Source: Streptomyces sp. NRRL F-5727 (lineage in GTDB: Bacteria > Actinomycetota > Actinomycetes > Streptomycetales > Streptomycetaceae). Taken from it: a stretch of DNA of 40,608 nucleotides. The notes under the pieces are model-generated. The model saw only the letters and a list, made by a program, of their open reading frames with translations. It made no database searches and had not been told where the DNA came from. The stretch is taken from positions 1 through 40,608 of the forward strand of contig NZ_JOGX01000058.1 in assembly GCF_000719555.1 (NCBI RefSeq), read 5' to 3'. Below are positions 16,009 to 23,748 of this stretch, one piece after another; within the stretch, counting starts at the first letter, position 1, and each line of letters opens with the position of its first letter. Made by a program: the position numbers and the translations under genes.

Positions 16009-17368
16009 TACTGCAACGGTGCTTGCCGTGACTGATGGCCAGGTTGGTCGTTGGTGTTGTCATGGGTGGGGACCTTGCTGATGTCAGGTTGTGGACGGGC
16101 GAACTGGAAGCTGTGCACGGGCGGTTCATGCACCGTTTCAGCAGGTCGGAGCCCCGGGAGTCTGCACTGGCTTATCTGCGGGGCCTGCTCGCTCCGCTGC
16201 AGCGGAAGAACGGCTGGACGCTGGCGGAGGAAGCCGGCCACACAGGCCCGGACCGCCTCCACCGGATGCTGAACCGGATCGAGTGGGATGCGGAAGAGGT
16301 CCTGGACGACGTGCGCGAATACGTCGTCGAGCACCTCGGCGACCAGGATGCGGTGCTGATCGTGGACGGCACCGGCTTCCTGAAGAAAGGCGGCCGGGCG
16401 GACGGAGAACCGCCAGATCGGGGTCTTCCTCGCTTATGCAACGAGCCGCGGGCGGACGCTGATCGACCGGCGTCTGTATCTGCCCACCTCCTGGACCGAT
16501 GACCGTGAATGGTGCCGCCGGGCCGGCATCGGCGACGAGGTTGCCTTCGAGACCAAGGTGGCCATGGCCAAGGCGATGGTCCGCCGCGTGATCACGGACA
16601 AGATCCCGTTCCGGTGGGTGACCGCGGATGCCGCCTACGGCTTCTCCAAGGGCTGGCGCTCAGAGCTGGAGGGGGCGGACGTCTTCCACGTCATGGCCAC
16701 CACCCGGCACGACACCGTCGTCACCCGCTGGGCGATCGACCACCCCGTCCACGACCTGTTCAACGGTCTTGCCCGGCAGAAATGGAAGCGCCAGTCCTGC
16801 GGCAGCGGGGCTCACGCCCAGCGGATCTACGACTGGGCCCGCGTCGAGGTGCGGCCCTGGCACCGACCCGATCGCCGCCACTGGGTGATCGCCCGCCGCA
16901 GCGTCGCCCGCCCGCAGGAGATCTCCTACTACATCGCCTACTGCCCCGCCGAGACCGCGCTTGATGGGCTGATCCGCATCGCCGGCAGCCGGTGGGCCAT
17001 CGCGGAATGCTTCCAGAGCGCGAAGCAGGAGTGCGGTCTGGACGACTACCAGGTCCGCCGCTATCCCGGCTGGCACCGCCACATGACCCTGGCCATGGCC
17101 GTCCATGCCTGCCTCACCGTCCTGCGGGCCCGCGAGATCGGCGCCGACAAAGCAGAAACGGATCCTCCCAGCTCATCCACCTCAGCCTCGCCGAGATACG
17201 ACGGCTGATCACCCGCCTCACCAACCGACGCCCCGCACCTGTCGAGCACATCCTGCACTGGTCACACTGGCGCCGACGACGTCAGCACCAGGCCCGCACC
17301 AGTCACTACAAACAACGCGGACACAGTCCCTGACCTGGCCATCAGTCACATCAAACACCGTTGCAGTA
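16009..17368. mobile_element. IS701-family insertion sequence, defective
   Basis: A 1360-bp element with terminal inverted repeats. The left end TACTGCAACGGTG continues to about 38 bp and is mirrored at the right end by CACCGTTGCAGTA, with few mismatches. It is flanked by CTAG at 16005-16008 and 17369-17372, fitting the YTAR target duplication of IS701. It cuts the HPr-kinase-like gene on its left, but the right flank does not continue that gene, so a rearrangement followed insertion. Confidence 0.85.
16035..17333 (+). pseudogene. IS701 family transposase with internal deletion and frameshift
   Basis: DDE transposase remnant. The N-terminal part reads cleanly through VLIVDGTGFLKKG (first catalytic Asp). 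The conserved segment that should follow is missing (about 37 nt near 16393), so the frame changes. The rest reads VFLAYATSRGRTLIDRRLYL, WVTADAAYGFSKGWR (second Asp) and RWAIAECFQSAKQECGLDDY (Glu). A second shift near 17168 precedes the tail HLSLAEIRRLITRLTNRRP. Both defects make it inactive. The TSD and inverted repeats are intact, so it could be moved only by another copy's transposase. Confidence 0.85.
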
Positions 17369-17462
17369 CTAGGGCCTGTCTGGGCGATCATGACGCGATT
17401 ACCCTCGCCCTGGAGCTGATCACACCAGTTCCGCCCCCAACAGATGACCAGGACACCGGTTC

Positions 17463-18056
17463 ATGACCTCGACCCCGGACGCCGTCCGCGCCCGCGCAGC
17501 TGCCGTCTTCGACCTCGATGCCAGGTTGCCCGCGCAAGTCTTCCGGGAACTCGCCGACCAGGCGGTGTTCTGTGAGTTTGATCTGCTGCTCACCCCGGAC
17601 GCCTGGCCGGCGCTCGCCGCACTGGCCAGGCTGCACGGGGACCGGCAGGTCGACCTGCTCGTGGTCGAGGCGGACGGCATCGCCGGACCGGCGCTGTCGC
17701 TGTCCGTCGAGGCCACGCCGGACGACTACTGGGCGGAGGTCGGGTTCGACTCGAGCCGGGAAGCCCTGGAGTCGGTCACCATCGCGGCGCGGACCGTTGC
17801 ACTGACCGGCCCTTCCGGCCGTTGGGGCTGCTGGGGAGAACGGGATCCGGAGGTCGCCGTCGTCCGAGGCTTCCCTGGCGAGGCCGCACGGCACGATTGG
17901 CGTGTCCGGTACGGGCCGTGCGCCGACGCGGCCAACGCGCTGGTGTCCTGGCTGCCGCAGATCTTTGGCGACCGGCGCGTCCCCGATGCCTACGCAGCCG
18001 ATCTGGCTGCCAACTACGGTGCCCCGCGGAGGAACTGGGAATCTTCCGTCCAATAG
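17463..18056 (+). CDS. Conserved hypothetical protein
   Basis: An intact frame of 197 aa, soluble and acidic, without signal peptide or membrane helix. It includes DAVRARAAAVFDLDARLPAQ, LADQAVFCEFDLLLTPDAWP and a Trp/Gly-rich stretch GPSGRWGCWGERDPEVAVVR. I do not recognise a domain. The ATG lies 90 bp after the IS701 right end, and its ribosome site (AGGA, 9 nt upstream) is weak, so its original promoter may have been lost to the IS. It could be expressed from the element or be silent. Confidence 0.7.
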   Translation: MTSTPDAVRARAAAVFDLDARLPAQVFRELADQAVFCEFDLLLTPDAWPALAALARLHGDRQVDLLVVEADGIAGPALSLSVEATPDDYWAEVGFDSSREALESVTIAARTVALTGPSGRWGCWGERDPEVAVVRGFPGEAARHDWRVRYGPCADAANALVSWLPQIFGDRRVPDAYAADLAANYGAPRRNWESSVQ

Positions 18057-18079
18057 TGCGACGATTGCCTGTTTCGCTC

Positions 18080-18304
18080 GTTGACCGAAGCAAGGGGCAG
18101 GGTGACCTGACGCACGCGCCGGACCTGCAGCCCGACCTTGAAGGGGACCACGGAGGCTGCTGCGGGCTGCACGGACAGGGCGGGCTGACTCGACGGTGCC
18201 CTTCCGGCACTGCCGTGGGAACAGAGGTCAGCGAGTGCTACACCGCGTACGAACTCCACCTCGACCCGGCACGAGTCCATGCACGAGATGTGACCATCGG
18301 CTGA
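18080..18304 (+). pseudogene. C-terminal fragment of a Cys-rich actinomycete hypothetical protein
   Basis: The frame reads DLQPDLEGDHGGCCGLHGQG, then GLTRRCPSGTAVGTEVSECY, then TAYELHLDPARVHARDV before a stop. Streptomyces has a family whose C-terminus has this GCCG-G-DGPNR-CPCG-VAT-DCW order, probably zinc-binding. Here the usual second CxC is changed to CPSG, and everything N-terminal is absent. No start codon with a ribosome site precedes it. It overlaps no other coding evidence. Confidence 0.45.
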
Positions 18305-18377
18305 TCACTGTTAGAGGTCATCGGACAGTCAGCGGATACAGGTCCGAGGCTCAGGCCCTCCCGCATTTTCGAACACC

Positions 18378-18472
18378 ATGATGACTCTCCGCGATGGCTC
18401 CCCAAGGTTTGTGCCAGAACCCAGAACGGCTCTGGTCCACTTCTTGTGGTGCGACCACGCTGGGTGATCCCT
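18378..18472 (+). repeat. Interspersed ~95-bp hairpin repeat, copy B
   Basis: This stretch matches the reverse complement of about 29369-29470 at roughly four of five positions. The shared parts include GATGGCT-CCCAAG, TTGTGCCAGAACC, a second GG-TCTGG arm and TGTGGTG followed by CCACGCTG-GTGA. The centre forms an imperfect hairpin. It interrupts the 3' end of the leftward gene at 18464-18857, so it is mobile or IS-derived. A shorter relative is at 12945-12990. Confidence 0.65.
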
Positions 18473-18857
18473 GGGTGCCTCAGGGGGTCATGGACCTTGA
18501 GCCAGAACGGCGGGTCGTCGCTGTAGCCGCCGCCCGTCCAGATGCCGTCGTAAGAAGCGCGGGCAGCTCTGAGGCGGGGTAGTGCTCGCGGGCCGCGATG
18601 TCGGACGCATTCTCCAGTCCGCTGGTGTCGTGGCCCCATGCCTTCAGCGCGGCCAGGAGGCGGTCTCGGTGGTGCCGGTCGGGGCTGGTCGCCGGGAGGC
18701 GGCGGGCGTGGTCGGCCAGATCGGCCTGATGCCGGGTGACGAGAGGGTGCTCGGTGAGGTGGATAGCAGTGATCAGCACGATGGTGCGACCCTGGCCGGG
18801 GTGGTAGTGGACGGCCCACACGTACGCGGGGTTCTTCGGCTCGGTGGTGAAAACCAC
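18464..18857 (-). pseudogene. Hypothetical protein, frameshifted and cut by a hairpin repeat
   Basis: From a GTG at 18857 with GGGGAGG upstream, the frame reads VFTTEPKNPAYVWAVHYHPG, LITAIHLTEHPLVTRHQADL and ENASDIAAREHYPASELPAL. A one-base shift near 18545 then moves to ASYDGIWTGGGYSDDPPFWL and KVHDPLRHPGI. Coding signal ends where the interspersed repeat begins. The full protein would exceed 130 aa. I recognise no domain. The two frames join smoothly in composition, so a recent frameshift is likely. Confidence 0.5.
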
Positions 18858-19315
18858 CCAGCCGCCTCCCCGTCACGGGTCGGTGCGGCCCCACAGCCCC
18901 TCGCCCTGGTCACGGCCGTGCGCTCGATCGCGTCCGGGTTGTCGAGCGGCAGTCGCTGGTCTGATGAACGGCAGGCCCGGAACGGGGTAATCGGTACGAA
19001 GCCCGTTAACCGGCTCGGAGGCGTATGGCCAAGAAGGGATCGGTGACGCAGCCCGGAAGCCGGCCGCTCTGGGGGGGCCAGCCGTACCCGCTCCGGGCAG
19101 GGCCGTCGGTGCCCGGCTCGATGATGGTGCCGTTAAAGGTCGGCTCTGCCGCCGCCTGCTACACAGGGTGCCGGTAAGAAACGTGTCACCAGCCGCAAAC
19201 GGCGGTGATCACTCCTTGGGCTCGGCCGGTCGGGTAGGCGCGGCAGGGCGGTACTGAGCGAGCGCCTGGCGGCCGCCCTTCACTGCAACTTGCTGGTCGG
19301 CCGCACCGCCGCCCC

Positions 19316-19545
19316 GCCCCGTACTTCTGGTCCGACCAGTACGGCGTCCGCATCCAGTTCGCCGGCCGCCGCCGGGACAGCGACACGCCGGTCGTGTCGG
19401 AGGGCTCGCTGGAGGAGTCGTTGCTCCTCTGCCGCACGAGCGCGTCGGCGCCACGACCGCCGTCCTGGCCGTCGACCGCCCCCGCGCCTTCGCCCGCGCC
19501 TGCCGCGCCCTGGCGCGTACGGACGAGCGCCCTGTTCCGGCGTGG
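19316..19545 (+). pseudogene. C-terminal fragment of a ferredoxin reductase (FAD-dependent)
   Basis: The frame reads PYFWSDQYGVRIQFAGRRRD, the hallmark of the C-terminal domain of rhodocoxin/putidaredoxin-type reductases that feed electrons to cytochrome P450 or Rieske oxygenases. After a shift near 19425 another frame continues GATTAVLAVDRPRAFARACR and ALARTDE, the normal end of these proteins. The FAD- and NAD-binding domains are missing. No P450 or ferredoxin gene is nearby, so it marks a lost neighbourhood. Confidence 0.7.
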
Positions 19546-19602
19546 TGCCCGCGCGCGTGCCGAGGGCTTTCCGCCACTGCCACCCGGTCACCCGTCAGCC
19601 AG

Positions 19603-20037
19603 TCACTCTCGCTGCCGCCTGGGGAGAGTGGGATGGCCGAAGGTGAGCAGGAGCAGGGCGATCGGGACCACGACGCCAATGCCCAGCACGCCGAGGAGGA
19701 GGTTGGCTTCGGCGGCGGAGGTATGCGCGACGGCGTGGGAGCGGAGGTGCACGTGGATGAGGAAGTGCGCGGTGGACCACACCGCGTACGAGGTCAGGAC
19801 AGTGCGGGTGAAGGCCGGGCTCATCACCACGGCGGCGCCGCCGAGAGGAATCGCGGCGGCCAGGTTCATCGCGCCGTAGTCGAGCATCAGGTGCGGGTTG
19901 TAGCCCATGCCCATGTTGACCCACGACCAGCTGAAGAATCCTCTTGGTGAGATGAGGATGGACAGGCCCAGGACAGCCGAGACCAGGGCGAAGAAGATCA
20001 GACCGGCGCGTACCCAGGCGGCTTTCGCGTCGCTCAT
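19603..20037 (-). CDS. Four-helix integral membrane protein
   Basis: A 144-aa protein with four hydrophobic segments: VRAGLIFFALVSAVLGLSIL, LMLDYGAMNLAAAIPLGGAA, VLTSYAVWSTAHFLIHVHLR and LLLGVLGIGVVVPIALLLLT. Histidines in TAHFLIHVHLRSH line one side of helix three and its end. I do not recognise a named family. The ATG overlaps the stop of the NmrA-like gene as ATGA, so the two are cotranscribed and coupled. A role as a partner of the reductase is plausible but unproven. Confidence 0.8.
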   Translation of the reverse strand: MSDAKAAWVRAGLIFFALVSAVLGLSILISPRGFFSWSWVNMGMGYNPHLMLDYGAMNLAAAIPLGGAAVVMSPAFTRTVLTSYAVWSTAHFLIHVHLRSHAVAHTSAAEANLLLGVLGIGVVVPIALLLLTFGHPTLPRRQRE

Positions 20038-20813
20038 TCGCCGTGGTCCTTGCGCTGCTCCATGAGGAAGTCGTCGAAGGTGAAGGTGCCGACCACGTGC
20101 TTCGGAACGAGGTTCGCGCCCTCGGCGAAACCGCGGGCGATCCTGCCCGGTACGCGCAGGGGCACGACACGTCGTCGCAGGCCGTGGGCCTTGTCGTAGT
20201 CGGTGGCGAGGTCGCGCATGTCACGCACCTGCGGCCCGCCGATGTCGGGTGCTCTCCCGGCCGGGTCGCTCACGGCGAGATCGGCCAGCCGGTCGGCGAC
20301 ATCGCGGACGTCGATCGGCTGGAACCGGAACCGCTGGAGGGTCACGGTCAGCGGAAACCGCCGCTGCCACGCGAAGAAGCTCGCCACCAGATCGTGGAAC
20401 TGCGTGGTTCGTTGCACTGTCCACGGCAGCCCGGAGTCCGCGATCATCCGTTCGACCGCGAGCTTGTCGCGGTAGTAGGGAACCGGGATGACGTCGACTC
20501 CGACGATGGAGATGTAGACCAGGTGCGGGGTGCTCGCACGCCTCAGAGCCGCGTCGATCAGATTCCGGGTAGCCGTGATGTCTCCCTTGCCGTACGTGGT
20601 GGCGCAGTGCACGATGGCCCCCACTCCGCGCACGGCGGCGTCCAGTCCTTGTCCTGTCCTCAGGTCACCGACCACGTGCCGATACTCCGTTGGTGAGGCA
20701 GGAGGCTGGGCCTGGCGGCTGAGTACTCGGATCTCGCGGTGTCCGTCGTCGAGGCGCTGCACCACGGCTCGTCCCAGCTTGCCGGTTCCACCGGTCACCA
20801 GGAATGGCTGCAT
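20034..20813 (-). CDS. NmrA-like NAD(P)-binding oxidoreductase
   Basis: Atypical short-chain dehydrogenase of 259 aa. The Rossmann signature FLVTGGTGKLGRAVVQRL is at the N-terminus, IVHCATTYGKGD sits at the usual cofactor-side strand, and PVPYYRDKLAVERMIADSGL replaces the classical YxxxK region, as in NmrA/TrkH-associated forms, with RTTQFHDLV after it. The ATG at 20813 places the Rossmann motif four residues from the start, as in relatives; the longer upstream frame is unlikely. It is the first gene of a two-gene operon with the membrane protein. Confidence 0.88.
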   Translation of the reverse strand: MQPFLVTGGTGKLGRAVVQRLDDGHREIRVLSRQAQPPASPTEYRHVVGDLRTGQGLDAAVRGVGAIVHCATTYGKGDITATRNLIDAALRRASTPHLVYISIVGVDVIPVPYYRDKLAVERMIADSGLPWTVQRTTQFHDLVASFFAWQRRFPLTVTLQRFRFQPIDVRDVADRLADLAVSDPAGRAPDIGGPQVRDMRDLATDYDKAHGLRRRVVPLRVPGRIARGFAEGANLVPKHVVGTFTFDDFLMEQRKDHGE

Positions 20814-21255
20814 GACGTTCTCGTCTCTCTCGTCCGGCTGCCGCGCTGCGGCCGGGAGCTGTCGTCTCACGTCCTTATGACGGGCCAGGGCTGCGAAACG
20901 TGACAACACACGGCACCGATGCCGCTCAGCCGTACCTCCACCAGCGTGTCCGTTGGGGGACGGGCCACGATGGTTGATCGTCCTCGGGCATAGCCCACCA
21001 CAGCCGTACGGCCCCAGACTCATCACCTAGGTGGTGCCCTCCGACACCCCTACGCGGCGGCAGAGCCGGTGGTGAGTTGCTTCAGTCGCTGACGGGAAGA
21101 TAGGGGGTGCTTATCAGCAGGCTTCCCACCAGGAGTTATGGGCTCGTGACGGCGGAAGATCGCTGATGGTCAGTGGGGTGGTGATGCCGGGGTCGAAGCA
21201 TGCGGTGACCGACGCCCCCAGGTCTCACGCCGGCGGGGTGGAAGGAAGGACGGCT
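20814..21255. other. Intergenic stretch upstream of the NmrA-like gene
   Basis: About 440 bp separate the leftward reductase gene from the rightward winged-helix remnant. No convincing gene is present on either strand, although leftward frames remain open. It must contain the reductase promoter. A short dyad, CACCTAGGTGGTG, near 21027 is the only local symmetry I noticed. Confidence 0.4.
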
Positions 21256-21890
21256 GTGACCACCCGCCACGACGACCACGACACCCTGTCCGCCGCCGTC
21301 CCGCTCGCGGGCCCGAGGCAGCCGCAGGCCGTCGAGCTGTACCCGCCGACCGACGAGGACGGCTGGTATGCCTCGCAGGTATGCGACTGGGTCGCGGTCT
21401 GCCCCGAGCTTGGCGACCCGGCGGTCCGGCTCTGCTGATCCTGCGGTCGCTGGTGATCGACAAGCACGGGCCGGTGCGCAAGCTGTCGCTGGCGGAGCTG
21501 TGCCGTCTGCTGCCGCGCAAGGCGGTGGGGCCGGGGGAGCGGCCGGAGCCGTCGAGCGTGTCGCGGATCCGTGGTCTGCTCGGCCAGCTGACGGGGGTGG
21601 GTCTGGTCACGACTCCCGAGGGGCACCGGCTCACCACGTCCTCGCGGGCGCTGGCGGCCGGGCAGGGGCTGCGGATCAACCTGATGCCGCGCCGTTCGTA
21701 CGCCGGGCCGTGCAACGCGTTCGAAGTCCTGGACGACATCCGCCCGGCCGCCGAGCGGGCGGCGCTGGCGGCCCGGAAGCGGGAGTGGAGCTCGCCCGGG
21801 CCGCCGCGCGGCCCGTCAGGAGGAGCCCGGGGAGGGGCCGCAGGCCGGGGAGGCAGGAGCGGGTCAGAATTCTGGCCCGCGGGGTCAGAA
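21256..21890 (+). pseudogene. Winged-helix-like replicon protein, frameshifted
   Basis: Starts GTG with GAAGGA 5 nt upstream, reading TTRHDDHDTLSAAVPLAG and DGWYASQVCDWVAVCPELGD. It hits TGA at 21436-21438 and continues one frame over as LLILRSLVIDKHGPVRKLSL, SVSRIRGLLGQLTGVGLVTT and PCNAFEVLDDIRPAAERAAL. A further shift near 21787 leads to ELARAAAR and a Gln/Gly-rich tail. The middle looks like a winged helix for DNA binding. Genes of this type occur on actinomycete plasmids and arms. It abuts the tpg remnant, fitting a linear-replicon context. Confidence 0.6.
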
Positions 21891-21898
21891 TTCCGTGC

Positions 21899-22310
21899 TT
21901 CCTCGTCAAGCAGTTCAAGGGCGCCAAGGCCGTCGCGCAGCTCCTCGGCACCTCCCAGCGCACAGTCGAGCGGTACGTGAAGGACCAGATCAAAAAGGCC
22001 CCGCCCTGACCTCGCCGGGCGGATGGCCGGCGAGGTCCGCAAACGATGGCAGCCGAAGCGAACGACAGAACTCGAAGCAGGCGGCCGCGCCCAGCCAGGG
22101 CGTGATCATCGACGTACGCGCCCAGCTTGGCTACGCCGCACCGGCCGGCACGACCGACGAGGCCCGCGAACGCCACCTCACCCTCGCCCTGCCCCCCCGC
22201 ATCAGGCGTTCCGGATCTTCGACGCCCAGGACCGCGGCGGGGAGAGGCAGATGCGCCAGGTGGTCGCCGACGCGCTCAAGGACGTGTCCTTCCAAACGCG
22301 CGTGCCCGCC
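21899..22310 (+). pseudogene. tpg: Telomere terminal protein (Tpg-like) remnant
   Basis: Four segments in three frames reproduce the Streptomyces Tpg sequence order. They are FLVKQFKGAKAVAQLLGTSQ with RTVERYVKDQIKKA; DLAGRMAGEVRKRWQPK; GVIIDVRAQLGYAAPAGTTD with EARERHLTLALPP; and RIFDAQDRGGERQMRQVVAD with ALKDVSF. Tpg caps the 5' ends of linear actinomycete chromosomes and plasmids and has an HTH near its N-terminus, here the TSQRTVERYV segment. The first about 20 residues, the end and the frame are lost, so the gene is dead. Its partner tap gene is not seen. Confidence 0.8.
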
Positions 22311-22605
22311 ACCGCGCACGCATGGAGCGCACAGAACCTGCCCACGGGAAGTGCGGTGCTCAGGGTCGTGCTCGGCGTCGGGGAGAACCTCCGTCCGGTG
22401 GCACCGGTGTGCCTCACGTAGCGCTGGACGAGGCGCGGGCGGCTTTTTCGAGGGTGGGATCGTTGCGTCTGCTATCCAGGCGTGGCGGCGTGCAGTCGGC
22501 CGGGGTCGTCGTCCCGGTGGATGCTGACCGGCAGCCGGTATGGGCCGGTGAGATGGGGACAGGTTTGTAGCGAGGCGGCTGTGCGCCTGTGCTATGTCAA
22601 CGCTG

Positions 22606-22636
22606 TTGACCATTCTGGGTGTGACTTGTCTAGGAT
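22606..22636 (+). promoter_or_regulatory. Candidate promoter of the DUF3237 gene
   Basis: TTGACC at 22606-22611 and TAGGAT at 22631-22636 match the actinomycete housekeeping -35 and -10 patterns, with a 19-bp spacer. The region is locally AT-rich and ends about 43 bp before the GTG start at 22679. It was identified by eye only. Confidence 0.55.
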
Positions 22637-22678
22637 CTGCCGTACCGCAACGCCAGCCCCGCTGCTTTACGGAGTGCC

Positions 22679-23173
22679 GTGATTACCTCAGAGTCGCATC
22701 CCGTCGTCGGACCGGGTTTCACCCCCGCCCTCTGTTTCGCCTTTGAGGTCCGTGCCTCCCTCGCCCGCTCTCTCCATATCGGGCACGGTGCAGGCGAAGT
22801 GACCGAGTACGTCCCCATCACCGGCGGTACTGTCGAGGGCCCCCGCCTGCGCGGCAAGGTCCTGGCGGGCGGCGGCGACTGGTGTGACAGACGCGGCGGT
22901 GTCTACCAGCTCGATGCCCGGTACCTCCTTCAAGCCGATGACGGCGCGGTCATCGACATCACGAACCGCGGTTTCTACCACGAGGACGACCCCACCGCCC
23001 CCGCCCAGTATGACGGCGCCCTGCAGGTGTCCGAGGCAGGTGTGTACTACCGAACCTCCCCGACTTTCCGCACGGATGCCCCCGCCCACCTCTGGCTCGC
23101 CCGCACCGTCTTCATCGGCCTCGCTCGCGGCGACGACTCCGAAGTCGCCATCCGCTTCTACTCCGTAGCCTGA
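22679..23173 (+). CDS. DUF3237 domain protein
   Basis: A soluble protein of 164 aa with the DUF3237 pattern: FTPALCFAFEVRASLARSLH, YVPITGGTVEGPRLRGKVLA, GGDWCDRRGGVYQLDARYLL and the C-terminal LWLARTVFIGLARGDDSEVA. The family folds as a small beta barrel; its function is unknown. The GTG start has GGAG 4 nt upstream and a promoter-like pair further up. The gene is intact and stands alone between the tpg remnant and the methyltransferase block, and it faces the leftward membrane protein gene. Confidence 0.85.
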   Translation: MITSESHPVVGPGFTPALCFAFEVRASLARSLHIGHGAGEVTEYVPITGGTVEGPRLRGKVLAGGGDWCDRRGGVYQLDARYLLQADDGAVIDITNRGFYHEDDPTAPAQYDGALQVSEAGVYYRTSPTFRTDAPAHLWLARTVFIGLARGDDSEVAIRFYSVA

Positions 23174-23453
23174 CCATCCTCGCGACAAGCCGTAAAGGAA
23201 GGCCCCACGGCCACCCGGCTGGAACAGCTGCTGATCGTCCGCGAGCCCTCAGGAGTGATGGCCCACCAGTTCCGCGTCGCACACGACGTGCCCTGTGTGT
23301 GGACATGGCCGCTATGACGTACGCGCCGCAACGCCCTGCTACCTGCGCCTGCGGGGGTTGCCCCCAAGCGAGGCCGAGGCAGGTCCACGAGGCGGTCGGC
23401 TCCCCGCGTCGGCGGGGTGCTGCGGGCTGGGTGCTGCCTGGACGGGCGGGAGT
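23174..23453. other. Intergenic stretch between convergent genes
   Basis: About 280 bp between the DUF3237 stop and the terminator of the leftward methyltransferase operon. It is rich in short GC hairpins such as CCCCGC-GGCGGGG near 23405. No start site, Shine-Dalgarno or protein pattern supports a gene. Confidence 0.4.
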
Positions 23454-23482
23454 GGCCCCGCGCCGGGTGGTGGCGCGGGGCT
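23454..23482 (-). terminator. Hairpin terminator of the methyltransferase operon
   Basis: CCCCGCGCC at 23456-23464 and GGCGCGGGG at 23472-23480 form a 9-10 bp stem with a 7-nt loop. It lies 12 bp after the stop of the leftward 84-aa membrane protein gene and may also serve the DUF3237 gene from the other side. Confidence 0.65.
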
Positions 23483-23493
23483 CGGGTGGGTGG

Positions 23494-23748
23494 TCAGTGG
23501 CGTTTGCGGAGTTGGTGGATGGCGGGTACGGCGGCGAGGCAGAGGATCGCGGTTCCTCCGAAGGCTGCTCCGGCTTGGAGGAGGGCTTTTGATGGCGGGG
23601 TGCCGTCGAGGCTGGTGAGGAATCCGGTGCAGGCTGCGACGAGGGCGGAGAACAGGATCATGACGAGGAGCCAGGGGACCCAGTTGCTGTTGGGGTGCGA
23701 AGCAGTGGGAGCGGGCGCCGGGTCGGCCGGCTGCGGGGAGGAGTTCAC
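23494..23748 (-). CDS. Small membrane protein coupled to the methyltransferase
   Basis: An 84-aa protein with a Pro/Ala-rich N-terminus and two membrane helices, WVPWLLVMILFSALVAACTG and AAFGGTAILCLAAVPAIHQL, ending RKRH. The GTG start overlaps the methyltransferase stop (GTGA) and has AAGGAA upstream, so it is translated from the same mRNA. No family is recognised. Coupling to a DNA methyltransferase is unusual for a membrane protein and hints at a shared, possibly defensive, function; this is inference. Confidence 0.75.
   Translation of the reverse strand: MNSSPQPADPAPAPTASHPNSNWVPWLLVMILFSALVAACTGFLTSLDGTPPSKALLQAGAAFGGTAILCLAAVPAIHQLRKRH

Noticed and set aside
19025..19180. A 50-codon + strand ORF beginning MAKKGSVTQPGSRPL
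   Set aside because: It has no convincing Shine-Dalgarno, no similarity and high Pro/Gly content; I judged it chance.
21835..21895. Direct repeat GGTCAGAATTC at about 21858 and 21880 as an origin iteron
   Set aside because: Only two copies are present, with no further iterons or AT-rich stretch, although the tpg context made it tempting.
22310..22600. Open frames after the tpg remnant (for example one ending PVWAGEMGTGL)
   Set aside because: Several frames stay open but none has a start site or recognisable domain. It is probably debris.
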